A DNA stretch of 64,000 nucleotides, taken from contig JAJFGK010000061.1 of assembly GCA_021776195.1 (NCBI GenBank), positions 35,281-99,280 of the forward strand. Direction: 5' to 3'. Numbering within the stretch: the stretch's first letter is position 1; the number at the start of each line of letters is the position of its first letter. The position numbers and the translations under genes are program-made. This DNA is from Kiloniellaceae bacterium. Lineage in GTDB: Bacteria; Pseudomonadota; Alphaproteobacteria; Kiloniellales; Kiloniellaceae. The notes under the pieces were generated by a model, which had not been told where the DNA came from, searched no databases, and saw only the letters and a program-made list of their open reading frames with translations. Below are positions 44,959 to 53,591 of the stretch, piece after piece.

Positions 44959-46242
44959 TCAGCGAGCGCCCGCGATAAGCGTGCCGAGGGCTGTCAGGGT
45001 GCGGTCGACCTCGGCCCGGGTGTTGTAGTGGGCCAGGCCGATGCGTAGCGCCCCGCCGCTGTCCATGAGGCCCAGCGCGCGGATCGGATCGAGCGCGTAG
45101 TTGTGACCGTTCCAGACCTGGATCCCCTGTTCGCCCAGCGCCGCGGCCAGAGGGCCGGGGGCCTGGCCCGCCACGGTCAGCGAGACCGTCGGAACCCGCC
45201 GGTGCAGGGCGTTGGGATTGGTGATGCCGAGGATCCGCACACCCTGGATCGCCGCCAAGCCGGCGATCAGATGCTGGGTCAGGGGTCTTTCGAGATCGCC
45301 CAGAAACTCCATGGCGGCACGGAGGTCCCGGCGCCGTCCGGTGGAGGCCTGCTGGCCGATGCGGTTGGTCTCCGGCGCCAACTCGCGGCCGATCCAGGCA
45401 AAATGCTCGACCGCCGCCGTGGTCCCGGCCATGGCCTCGTGGTTCAGGGTCCCGGTCTCGAAGCGGTCCGGCAGGCCGTCGGCGGCGGCGCGCAGCTTGT
45501 CGGGCTGAAGCGCCAGCAGAACCTCTTCGCGGCCCCAGAGCACGCCCATGTGCGGCCCATAGAACTTGTAGGGCGAACAGACCAGGAAGTCGCAGTCGAG
45601 ATCCTGCACGTCGATGATGCCGTGCGGCGCGTACTGCACCGCGTCGACATAGACCAGGGCCCCCACCCCATGGGCCAGGGCGGCGGCCTCTTTCACCGGG
45701 TTGATGGTGCCGATCATGTTGCTGGCCTGACCGATGGCGAGCAGCCGGGTTCGGGGGCTCAGCAATTCCTCGAGCCGGGCCAGGTCGAATTCATAGGACT
45801 CCAGGTCGAAGGGCAGCACCTTTACTTCCAGGCCGCGGTCCCGGGCCATCAGGAGCCAGGGCGCGACATTGGCGTCGTGTTCCATGCGGGTGACGATGAT
45901 CTCGTCCCCGGGATCCAACCGCCGACCGATGGCGCGCGCCATGTGAAAGGTCAAGGTGGTCATGTTCTGGCCGAAGATGACCTCGCGGGCCGAGCGCGCG
46001 TTGAAGAAATCGGCCATGGCCTCGTGCGCCTCGGCATAGACGGCGTCCGCCGCCCGCGAGGTCGCAAAGAGACCGCCGAGGTTGGCGTTCTTGTGGATCA
46101 GACAATCGCTCATGGCGTCCACGACCGTTTGCGGCACCTGGGTCCCGCCAGGATTGTCGAGGAAGACCGGCGGTTCGCCGCAGCCGTTCGGCCGGAGGGC
46201 CGGAAAACGGGAACGAATGAGATCGACGGCGGAACTCGACAC
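44959..46242 (-). CDS. Class V PLP-dependent enzyme (cysteine desulfurase-like)
   Basis: A 427-residue class V aminotransferase-fold protein starting at GTG 46242. The PLP lysine is in SPYKFYGPHMGVLWG, and the N-terminal FLDNPGGTQVPQTV and TRMEHDANVAPW stretches are typical of a SufS-like subfamily of unknown substrate. Cys-rich active site loop of true cysteine desulfurases is not clear, so an epimerase or racemase role is possible. It is divergent from a LuxR-type gene. Confidence 0.88.
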   Translation of the reverse strand: MSSSAVDLIRSRFPALRPNGCGEPPVFLDNPGGTQVPQTVVDAMSDCLIHKNANLGGLFATSRAADAVYAEAHEAMADFFNARSAREVIFGQNMTTLTFHMARAIGRRLDPGDEIIVTRMEHDANVAPWLLMARDRGLEVKVLPFDLESYEFDLARLEELLSPRTRLLAIGQASNMIGTINPVKEAAALAHGVGALVYVDAVQYAPHGIIDVQDLDCDFLVCSPYKFYGPHMGVLWGREEVLLALQPDKLRAAADGLPDRFETGTLNHEAMAGTTAAVEHFAWIGRELAPETNRIGQQASTGRRRDLRAAMEFLGDLERPLTQHLIAGLAAIQGVRILGITNPNALHRRVPTVSLTVAGQAPGPLAAALGEQGIQVWNGHNYALDPIRALGLMDSGGALRIGLAHYNTRAEVDRTLTALGTLIAGAR

Positions 46243-46387
46243 GGTAACTAGGCCTCATGACGTGATCGGGGCACCCGGGAGCGGGCTGGAGGAAAGACTA
46301 TCCGCCCGCTTCGCCAAGCGTATATCCTCCTGGGGGAGGACAGGGCCAAAAGGGTTGGCCCGCCGGGTGATGGCCGCGAGGACGCCG

Positions 46388-47224
46388 ATGCCGAAGGCAA
46401 CAGATCAGGGGCTGAGCGAAGCGGCGAAGATCCTGGCCGTGGTCGAACAGGACGGCCTGGCCGGACAGGTCATCGAAAGCCTGGCCCGGGTCCTGCCGGC
46501 CGAGATGGCGGCCGTGTTCCTCTATCGCGGCCGCTCGCGCCCACTCTGCCTCGGCAACTCCTTCACCGCCAAGCGGGCGCGGAACGGCCTGCGCAACTAC
46601 ATCGAGGCGACCTACGTCCTCAATCCCTTCTATCAGGCACACCTGAAGGGCTTGAGCGAGGGCGTCTACCGCATTCGCGGCCTGCCGCCCGACGCCTACT
46701 TCCGCTCCGCCGGCACCGACGGGGCAAGGGTCACCTACACCGAACAGGAAGAACTCGGCTTCATCACCGACCACTGGCCCAAGGGCATGGAAGAGGTCGA
46801 GATCGCGATCCCGCTGGAGCCCGGGGTCACGGTCGAGATCTGCCTGCTGCGCGCCATGCGTCACGGCGGATTCACGCAAGCCCACCTCGACGAGCTCGAA
46901 CGCTGGCGGCCCCTGGTCTCGGCCGCCCTGCGCAAACACTGGGCCTTCCAGCGGGCGCGCTTCAGCACGCTCCCGGCCGACAGCCGGGCCGACGACACCT
47001 TGCAGCAGTTCGGCCTCGGCGAGCTGTCGGCGCGCGAGCGCGAGGTCGTGCAGCTGGTACTCAAGGGCCATTCCTCGGAATCGATCGGCGTCAATCTCGG
47101 GATCTCGATCACCACGGTCAAAACCCACCGCAAGCGAGCCTACGGCAAGCTGAACATCTCGTCCCAGTCCGAACTCTTTTCGCTCTTCATGAAACAGGCC
47201 GGCCTGGCGGCGTTGGGGCCCTGA
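46388..47224 (+). CDS. LuxR-type helix-turn-helix transcriptional regulator
   Basis: A 278-residue regulator. The C-terminal LuxR/GerE helix-turn-helix (about 205-265) is clear: LSAREREVVQLVLKGHS, IGVNLGISITTVKTHRKRAYGKL. The N-terminal 190 residues form an unrecognised sensory domain. ATG 46388 has GAGG 6 bp upstream; ATG 46370 is the alternative. It may act on the divergent class V enzyme or on the amine operon beyond the 279-bp element; no target site was identified. Confidence 0.88.
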   Translation: MPKATDQGLSEAAKILAVVEQDGLAGQVIESLARVLPAEMAAVFLYRGRSRPLCLGNSFTAKRARNGLRNYIEATYVLNPFYQAHLKGLSEGVYRIRGLPPDAYFRSAGTDGARVTYTEQEELGFITDHWPKGMEEVEIAIPLEPGVTVEICLLRAMRHGGFTQAHLDELERWRPLVSAALRKHWAFQRARFSTLPADSRADDTLQQFGLGELSAREREVVQLVLKGHSSESIGVNLGISITTVKTHRKRAYGKLNISSQSELFSLFMKQAGLAALGP

Positions 47225-47232
47225 AAGACCGG

Positions 47233-47511
47233 CTAGAGCCCTTCTTTGTTACATGGAAGCATTTGACCGGGATTACTTTGTCTTCTGGCAAGGCGCGCTT
47301 CGAAGGGCGATACGCGTATCGGTAGAGGAGCGGAACGCGGCCAGAAGGCAAAAGAACCCGGCCTTCGGTGGGCCATAGACGAGCCCCCTCTCCCAATGGG
47401 GGTGCGTTCCGCTGCTTGCCCGATGCTTTAGCATCGCGCCGCACAGCGCGCCTTCCCGAATGATCGCCTATGACCCATCAAATGGTTCCATGTAACAAAG
47501 AAGGGCTCTAG
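47233..47511. mobile_element. 279-bp element with 26-bp perfect terminal inverted repeats and internal hairpins
   Basis: The first 26 bp (47233-47258, starting CTAGAGCCCTTC) are the exact reverse complement of the last 26 bp (47486-47511). Arms continue symmetrically to 67 nt each (47233-47299 and 47445-47511, about 52 of 67 matching), ending in a perfect 10-bp inner pair (AAGGCGCGCT/AGCGCGCCTT). The 145-bp core holds further stems: CGATACGCGTATCG (47308-47321), AGCGGAACGC/GCGTTCCGCT (47329-47338/47404-47413), GAAGGC/GCCTTC (47344-47349/47361-47366) and CGATGC-TTTA-GCATCG (47421-47436). It encodes no protein. It may be a MITE or a structured RNA; no target-site duplication is evident. Confidence 0.75.
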
Positions 47512-49190
47512 GTCGGTTTCTTGAAAAGATCTTTGCGCAGGGACTTGAAGGCCATCGGGTCGACCTTCACGTGGATCACCGCCGGCTCATCCGCCGCCAG
47601 GGCCTCGGTCAGGGCCGCGGCGGTTTCGCCCGGCCGGTCCACCGCATAGCCGCGCGCGCCGCAGAGTACGGCAACCCGGTCGTAGGGCGGGTTCACCAGG
47701 TCGGCGCCCAGGTAGCGCCCGCCGAAGAAATCGCGCTGATAGGCCTTCTCGGCCCCCCAGGCGCCGTTGTCGAGGACCACGGCGACGACCGGGAGCCGGT
47801 GCTGCACCGCGGTCGTGATCTCGGTCATGGTCATGCCGAAGCCGCCGTCGCCCATGACCGCAACCACCGGCCGCTCCGGGGCCGCGGCCTGGGCCCCGAG
47901 GGCCGCGGCATAACCGAACCCGACCAGGCCGAAGTCGAGCGGCGTGATCAGGCCCGGGGCCTGGTAGTGCGCCAGCCGGTCGGCGGCCTGCAGGCACATG
48001 GCCCCGGTGTCCAGGGTCACGATGGCGTCGCGCGGCAGTCCGGCGCGCAGCTCGCCGAAGACCCGCAGCGGCGCCAGCGGGAACTCCTCCAATGAGGCCT
48101 CGGCCTCCCGTTCGGCCAGCAAGGCCGCGCGGTCCGTACGAAACCGCCCGAGCCAGGCCTGCCAGCCGTCGCCGTCCAGATCGGCGGCCTCCGCCGCAGC
48201 AAGAAGCACTTCGGCGGTGGCCCGGGCGTCACAGGCCAGCCCAAGGGTCACGGGAAAGTAGCGGCCGATGGCGGCCGGTTCGATATCGACCTGGATGATG
48301 GTCCCGGTCGCGGTCACGTAGTCGGGGCTGTGGAAGGTCGAGTTGAAGCCCAGCCGGCTGCCCAGAACCAGCAGCAGGTCGGCGTCGCGGGTCAGGCCGC
48401 TGGCCACCGCGTTGCCGCGCGGTCCGGCCTGGCCGGCAAAGAGCGGATGGTCCCCCGACATGACATCGGCGTGGCCGGTCGCCGCCACCACCGGGATCTG
48501 CAGGCGCTCGGCGAGACGCACCAGGGCCGCGCCGCCGCGCGCCCACTTCAGGCCGCCGCCGGCGACGATCGCCGGCGCCCGGGCCGCCTTCAGGCGTTCC
48601 AGGATCTCGGCGACGGCAGCGGCATCGGGCACCCCGCTCTCGGGGAGTTGAACCGACGCGCCGGATGTGAAATCGATCTCGGCGGCCATCATGTCGCGCG
48701 GCACCTGCAACACCACCGGGCCGCGTCGGCCGCTCATGGCAAGCCGCAAGGCCTCGCGCAGCAGCTCGGGCAGCCGCGCCGCCTGGGGCACCACGATGGA
48801 ACGCTTGCAGATCGGCGCGAAGAGCGCCTGTTGATCGATCTCCTGAAAGGTGTCGCGGCCCAGGTGTTCGGTCGGGATCATGCCGGCGATGGCGACCAGG
48901 GGCGAATAGGCGAGGTGGGCCTCGGCGATGCCGGTCACCAGGTTGGCGACGCCGGGGCCGGCCTGGGCCCCCAGGACGACCCCGGGACCGCCGGTCACCC
49001 GGGCGTAGGCATCGGCCATATGGGCGGCGGCCCGCTCGTCGCGGGCGCCGATATAGTCGATCTCGGGGCTCGCCTGGATCGCATCGAACAGCTCCAGCAT
49101 GGACCCGCCGAGCAGGCCGAAGGTTTGGCTCACTCCCGCCTCGCGCAGGACCGCGGCCACCGCCGCACCACCGGTTATCCTTGCCGCCAT
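47508..49190 (-). CDS. ThDP-dependent enzyme, sulfoacetaldehyde acetyltransferase (Xsc)-like
   Basis: A 560-residue thiamine-diphosphate enzyme. The activating Glu is residue 52 (DERAAAHMADAYARVTG), and the ThDP/Mg motif is VMGDGGFGMTMTEI ending in VVLDN. The stretch NGAWGAEKAYQRDFFGGRY is close to the Xsc family rather than acetolactate synthase. It could act on an aldehyde and a 2-oxo acid, or on sulfoacetaldehyde plus phosphate. The stop codon lies inside the right arm of the 279-bp element, and the protein ends some 12 residues earlier than Xsc. First gene after the element on its strand's 3' side; last in its operon. Confidence 0.85.
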   Translation of the reverse strand: MAARITGGAAVAAVLREAGVSQTFGLLGGSMLELFDAIQASPEIDYIGARDERAAAHMADAYARVTGGPGVVLGAQAGPGVANLVTGIAEAHLAYSPLVAIAGMIPTEHLGRDTFQEIDQQALFAPICKRSIVVPQAARLPELLREALRLAMSGRRGPVVLQVPRDMMAAEIDFTSGASVQLPESGVPDAAAVAEILERLKAARAPAIVAGGGLKWARGGAALVRLAERLQIPVVAATGHADVMSGDHPLFAGQAGPRGNAVASGLTRDADLLLVLGSRLGFNSTFHSPDYVTATGTIIQVDIEPAAIGRYFPVTLGLACDARATAEVLLAAAEAADLDGDGWQAWLGRFRTDRAALLAEREAEASLEEFPLAPLRVFGELRAGLPRDAIVTLDTGAMCLQAADRLAHYQAPGLITPLDFGLVGFGYAAALGAQAAAPERPVVAVMGDGGFGMTMTEITTAVQHRLPVVAVVLDNGAWGAEKAYQRDFFGGRYLGADLVNPPYDRVAVLCGARGYAVDRPGETAAALTEALAADEPAVIHVKVDPMAFKSLRKDLFKKPT

Positions 49191-49201
49191 CTATCCCGAT
49201 C

Positions 49202-51184
49202 CTAAATCCTGCTGCCCGCGACGAGGCCTTCGTAGACCGCCTCCTCGGCGCTGCGCGGCGCCTTGCAGTCGCCGATGGCGATGACCTCCCGGCCGCTTCC
49301 GTGAAGCGCTGCCGACAGGTCGTCCCGGGCGACCTGACCGAGCGCCAGCACCAGCGTATCGACACCTTCGAGCATCACCGGCTCGTCGGTCAGGGTGTCC
49401 TGGAAGTAGGCCGTGTCGCTGTCGGCGCCGAAAAGCCGGAGATGAGTCCTGATCTCGACCCCCAGCTTGTGGAGCCGGCCGACGTAGTGATTGCGCACAT
49501 AGAGCTGCAGGGTTTCGCCGGCCATGGCCCCGTTGACGCAGAGCCGGACCCGGCAGCCCGCCTTGGCCAGCTTCTCCGCCAGGCCCAGGCCGATCCAGTC
49601 GGCCCGCCAGTCGGCGATCGCCACCGAGGCGCCGACGTTGGCCCGGCTCCGCAGCAGGTCCCAGGCCTCGACCGCGTGGGCTCCGTCCAAGCTCAGGCTT
49701 GCGTGCCGGTATGGCAGGGCCCCGGTCGCCAACACCACCGCGTCGGGTGCGTCGGCCGCCACGATTTCCGGCGTGACAGCATAGCTGGTGTAGACGTCGA
49801 CACCGGCCAGTCCCATCTCGCGTATCAGGTTGGTGACCAGGCCGCCAAACTCCTCGCGGGCCGGCAGTCGCTCTGCGAGCAGAACCTGACCGCCCAGGCG
49901 GCTATCCTTTTCGTAGAGCGTGACGGTATGACCGCGGGCCGCGGCCACCGCCGCCGCCTTCATCCCAGCCGGCCCGCCGCCGATCACCATGACCCGGCGT
50001 GGCGTCGCGGCCGGGGCCAGCTCGCCAAACTCCAGCTCGCGGCCCGATTCGGGATATTGCAGGCAGGAGATCGGCACGCCCTTGTGGGCCCGCCCGATGC
50101 AGGACTGGTTACAGGCGATGCAGGCGCGGATGTCGTCGAGGCGGCCCGCGTGGGTCTTGCGCGGCATATCGGGATCGCAAATCAGCGCCCGGGTCATGCC
50201 GCAGAGGTCGGCCTGGCCCGAGGCGATGACCTGCTCGGCGACCTGGGGCTGGTTGATCCGGCCGGTGACCAGCACCGGCTTGTCGATCCGCGCCTTGATG
50301 GTCGCCGCGAAGGGCGCGACGTAGGCATGTTCCAGCCCCATGGGCGCGGCGATATGGACCGAGCCGCCCAGGGTCGCCGAGGACCCGGCCACGACACTGA
50401 CGTAGTCCAACCCGCCGGGGCCGGTCAGCGCCAAACAGACGTCGGACACCTCGTCGTTGGCGAGCCCGCCGGGCTCCATCTCGTCGCCGGAGATACGCAG
50501 GCCCAGGGTCATGGTCCCGACCACCCCACGGACCGCCGCCACGACCTCACGGAGGAAAGTGAGGCGTCCTTCGAAGTCGCCGCCGTAGCGGTCTTGACGC
50601 AGGTTGCAGACTTTGTTGAGGAACTGGGCCGGCAGGTAACCGTGGCTGGCCACGATCTCGACCCCGTCGAGACCGGCCTCGGCCAGGTAGCCGGCGGCGC
50701 GGCCGTAGCCCCACACGACCTCGGCGATGAGCGCCTCGGTCATGGCCACCGGCATAACGTGGAAGCGCTCGTTGGGCACCGCGGAGGGCGCATAGGCCAC
50801 CGGCAGCAAACCGTCGGCGGTGGCCATGATCTCGCGGCCGGGATGGAACAACTGGCCGAAGACCCTGGCCCCATGGGGCCGGCAGACCTCGACCAATCGG
50901 CGGTAGCCGGGCACGCAGTCCGGCCCGGTGGCGACCAGGACCGAGGTCGAAAAGACCGCGGTTTCGTGGACCGCCGCGACCTCGGCGATGATCAAACCGG
51001 CCCCGCCCCTGGCCCGCGCCTCCTGATAGGCGATCAGGCGCTCGCTGATCAGGTTCTGGGCGTGGTTGGTGTGATGACCGGTGGAGACGATGCGATTCTT
51101 CAGCAGGGTCGGGCCCAGCGCGATCTCCGACAGCAAATGGGGAAAAGCAGCCTTGGCAGCCATGGGATCGGCCCCGGCGCTCAT
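49202..51184 (-). CDS. FMN/FAD/[4Fe-4S] oxidoreductase, trimethylamine dehydrogenase/DgcA-like
   Basis: A 660-residue two-part flavoprotein of the old-yellow-enzyme/TMADH group. Residues 1-340 form the FMN barrel. A [4Fe-4S] cluster site follows (CIACNQSCIGRAHKG and a Cys in ISCLQYP), then the FAD/NAD domain with VIGGGPAGMKAA. TMADH oxidises trimethylamine and DgcA works on dimethylglycine; 2,4-dienoyl-CoA reductase is another relative. ATG 51184 overlaps the MttB-like stop as ATGA, making coupling likely. Confidence 0.9.
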   Translation of the reverse strand: MSAGADPMAAKAAFPHLLSEIALGPTLLKNRIVSTGHHTNHAQNLISERLIAYQEARARGGAGLIIAEVAAVHETAVFSTSVLVATGPDCVPGYRRLVEVCRPHGARVFGQLFHPGREIMATADGLLPVAYAPSAVPNERFHVMPVAMTEALIAEVVWGYGRAAGYLAEAGLDGVEIVASHGYLPAQFLNKVCNLRQDRYGGDFEGRLTFLREVVAAVRGVVGTMTLGLRISGDEMEPGGLANDEVSDVCLALTGPGGLDYVSVVAGSSATLGGSVHIAAPMGLEHAYVAPFAATIKARIDKPVLVTGRINQPQVAEQVIASGQADLCGMTRALICDPDMPRKTHAGRLDDIRACIACNQSCIGRAHKGVPISCLQYPESGRELEFGELAPAATPRRVMVIGGGPAGMKAAAVAAARGHTVTLYEKDSRLGGQVLLAERLPAREEFGGLVTNLIREMGLAGVDVYTSYAVTPEIVAADAPDAVVLATGALPYRHASLSLDGAHAVEAWDLLRSRANVGASVAIADWRADWIGLGLAEKLAKAGCRVRLCVNGAMAGETLQLYVRNHYVGRLHKLGVEIRTHLRLFGADSDTAYFQDTLTDEPVMLEGVDTLVLALGQVARDDLSAALHGSGREVIAIGDCKAPRSAEEAVYEGLVAGSRI

Positions 51185-52740
51185 TCCGCCGCCAGCGCCG
51201 GGCCCATGGCCCGGCGCGGCAGGGCGATGTCTTCGATGTCGCGGATCAACTTGTCGGCAGCCTCGGGGACATGGTCGGGGAAGTGCCCACCGAGGATCTC
51301 CCTGGTTCTGACGATCGCGCGCTGGCGAATATCGCTGGCGCCCCGGTCTTCCCAGTCCGACGGCGAGGCGCGGTCGGCGACCTGGGGATAGAGATAGTCC
51401 CGGGTCATGCCGGCGATGGTCTGCGGGTGCCCGAGGAAGTGACCGGGCCCCGACACCACCTCGCGCACGGTCTCGATTGAGAGGGTCTCGTCGTTGACCT
51501 CCAGGCCCCGCACCGTGCGCAGGATCGCGCCCAGCATGTCGTTGTCGATGACATAGCCCTCGAAGGAACAGCCGAGCAGGCTCGCCTGCATGCCGCAGGA
51601 CTGCGAGATGTAGTTGGCGCCGGCGTGGGCCGCCAGGGTCACGGTGTAGCCCTTCTCGTAGCCGTGCTGGGCATCGGGGATCTTCGAATCGGTCATCCCG
51701 GCCATGACCGAGCTGGGCAGGCCGTAGTGATTGATCATCTGGGCCGAAGCCGCCATCAGGACGGCCTGCTCGCCGCTGCCGCCGCTCATCGAGCCGGTGC
51801 GCAGGTCCGAGACCAGGGGCTTGGGCGCGAGGATGACCTGGGCGCGCGGGTCGATCAGATAGCAAAAGACCGCCCCGGCCAGGGTTTCCGCCACCGACAT
51901 GGCGACCGAGCCGGCGAGCGGCGCCGGCGCCGTGGCGCCCGCCTGGCCGGCGGCGACCAACTGGACCGGCAGGCCCAGGCGCACGCCCTCGGCCAGGGAC
52001 CGGCAGGCGTCCTCGGCAAAGCGCAGAGGCGGCACCACATGACAGGACAGCAGGGTGCAGAACGGCTTGGCGAGGAAGCGCTCCCGTCCCCCGGCGGCAT
52101 GACAGAACATGGCGAAGGCCCGCCGCACGCTCTCCGGCTCGCTGAAGCTGGTGCCCAGGGGCTTGGAGGTGCCGCACATGATCGCATAGGCGGTGTTGAC
52201 ATCGAAGCTGACCGGATCGGCGACATCGCGCGCCACCAGGGAACGGTTGTAGAAGTGGATGTGATCGAGGGCGTCGACCAGACGCGCCACGTCATAAAGA
52301 TCCTTCAGGGTGGCCTCGCGATAGCGGCCGGTCTCCAGGTCGACGATGTTGGGCGAGGCGCCGCCGGATCCGACATGAACCCGCGCGTCGGACAGGTCGA
52401 GCTCCTGACCGGGTCGCTGGCCGTGCAGCACCACGTCGCGGCGCAGCCCGGCGATGACCTCCTCGACCAGGGCGCGGGGAAAGAGCAGGCGCCCCTGGTC
52501 GGTCAGCCGGCCGCCCCTGGCCCCGACCAGGTCGACCATTTCCGGTATCGCCGAGGCCAGCCCAATATCGTCCAGCAGGGTCAGCGCGGTCTCGTGGACC
52601 CGCGCCACCTCGGCATCGCTCAGGGGCTTGTAGCGGCCGCCCGGCAGGCCGCGCCATACCGGTCGTTCGTCGAGCGGCAGGGGGGCGGCATGTTCGGCAT
52701 GGCGGGCCCGCCGGCCCCGGCGGGGCGCCTCACTGGGCAT
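51181..52740 (-). CDS. MttB-family methyltransferase homologue without pyrrolysine
   Basis: A 519-residue TIM-barrel protein of the trimethylamine methyltransferase superfamily, with HYGLPSSVMAGMTDSKIPDAQHGYEKG and GAGP-like C-terminal motifs. The frame has no in-frame UAG, so it is a non-pyrrolysine member, as are the glycine betaine, carnitine and proline betaine demethylases. It normally moves a methyl group from a quaternary amine to a corrinoid protein; no corrinoid gene is in the window. ATG 52740 overlaps the aldolase gene by 11 bp. Confidence 0.88.
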   Translation of the reverse strand: MPSEAPRRGRRARHAEHAAPLPLDERPVWRGLPGGRYKPLSDAEVARVHETALTLLDDIGLASAIPEMVDLVGARGGRLTDQGRLLFPRALVEEVIAGLRRDVVLHGQRPGQELDLSDARVHVGSGGASPNIVDLETGRYREATLKDLYDVARLVDALDHIHFYNRSLVARDVADPVSFDVNTAYAIMCGTSKPLGTSFSEPESVRRAFAMFCHAAGGRERFLAKPFCTLLSCHVVPPLRFAEDACRSLAEGVRLGLPVQLVAAGQAGATAPAPLAGSVAMSVAETLAGAVFCYLIDPRAQVILAPKPLVSDLRTGSMSGGSGEQAVLMAASAQMINHYGLPSSVMAGMTDSKIPDAQHGYEKGYTVTLAAHAGANYISQSCGMQASLLGCSFEGYVIDNDMLGAILRTVRGLEVNDETLSIETVREVVSGPGHFLGHPQTIAGMTRDYLYPQVADRASPSDWEDRGASDIRQRAIVRTREILGGHFPDHVPEAADKLIRDIEDIALPRRAMGPALAAE

Positions 52741-53458
52741 AGTCGGGCTCTTTCTCGTCGAGCAACCGCCGCAGGCCACCGAAATGCGGGTCGGCGTGGC
52801 CCCGCCTGGCCATGGCGCTCATCTCGGCGGCGATATTCTCGGGGATTCGCTGCAGCCTGCCACCGCCGGCCAGGGCCAGGAGCTGATACATACAGGCGCG
52901 CTCGAGCTGGTAGAGGTCGAGGTAGGCACGCCCGACCGAGGGTCCGACCACCAGGGCGCCGTGGTTGCGCAGGATCAGGATCCGCTTGTCGCCCAGCACC
53001 TCGGCCATGTGGAAACCTTCGGCCTCGTCCTGCAGGACGCCGTCATAGACTTCGTAGACGGCCACGTCGCCGTGAAACTGCGCCGCCTGCTGCGACGAGC
53101 AGGTGTCGAGGCTGCTGTCGGCGCGCATCGACAGCGCCGTGATGTAGGGTGCGTGTACGTGCATGACGCAGAGCGCATCGGGACGCGCCTTGTGCAGCGG
53201 ACCATGAATGATCCAGCCGGCCCGGGTCGGCGGCGCCGGTCCCTCGACCAACTGCCCGGTATCATCGACCAGTGCCAGGTTGCCGGCACGGACCTGGCTC
53301 CAGTGGGTGTAGCCGGGCGAAATCAGCATCCGCGCGGGATCATCCGGCAGGACGGCGCTCAAGTGGTTCCAGGTGCCTTCGTTCAGGCCATCCCGGACCG
53401 CCAGCCGATGGGCCGCCGCCAGGTCGCAGCGAAGATCCCACTCCATGGCATTGCGCAT
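52730..53458 (-). CDS. Class II aldolase/adducin-family protein
   Basis: A 242-residue protein of the fuculose/rhamnulose-phosphate aldolase family. The zinc-site His residues are in MHVHAPYITAL and LRNHGALVVG, with HLSAVLPDD and GYTHW around the phosphate pocket. Members cleave or form carbon-carbon bonds of hydroxy-keto compounds or decarboxylate them. ATG 53458 follows GGAGG by 6 bp and is preferred over GTG 53473. It heads the coupled run aldolase, MttB-like, TMADH-like, ThDP enzyme. Confidence 0.87.
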   Translation of the reverse strand: MRNAMEWDLRCDLAAAHRLAVRDGLNEGTWNHLSAVLPDDPARMLISPGYTHWSQVRAGNLALVDDTGQLVEGPAPPTRAGWIIHGPLHKARPDALCVMHVHAPYITALSMRADSSLDTCSSQQAAQFHGDVAVYEVYDGVLQDEAEGFHMAEVLGDKRILILRNHGALVVGPSVGRAYLDLYQLERACMYQLLALAGGGRLQRIPENIAAEMSAMARRGHADPHFGGLRRLLDEKEPDYAQ

Positions 53459-53591
53459 CTCTCGAGCCTCCACGGTTCCCGAGACGAGATAGAAGCCTAC
53501 TCATTCGTTCGAGAAAACTGCGCGTCAATCGAACGGGCGACAACAATAATCTTTGCCGGACCGATGCGACCCCTTCGATGACTTGTCTGCC

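Noticed and set aside
46325..46340. TCCTCC-TGGG-GGAGGA hairpin before the LuxR-type gene
   Set aside because: Six base pairs of purine/pyrimidine runs are weak evidence; no T-run and no clear regulatory role.
51181..52740. Possible pyrrolysine-containing MttB
   Set aside because: The frame is full length with no internal TAG codon, so pyrrolysine is not used.
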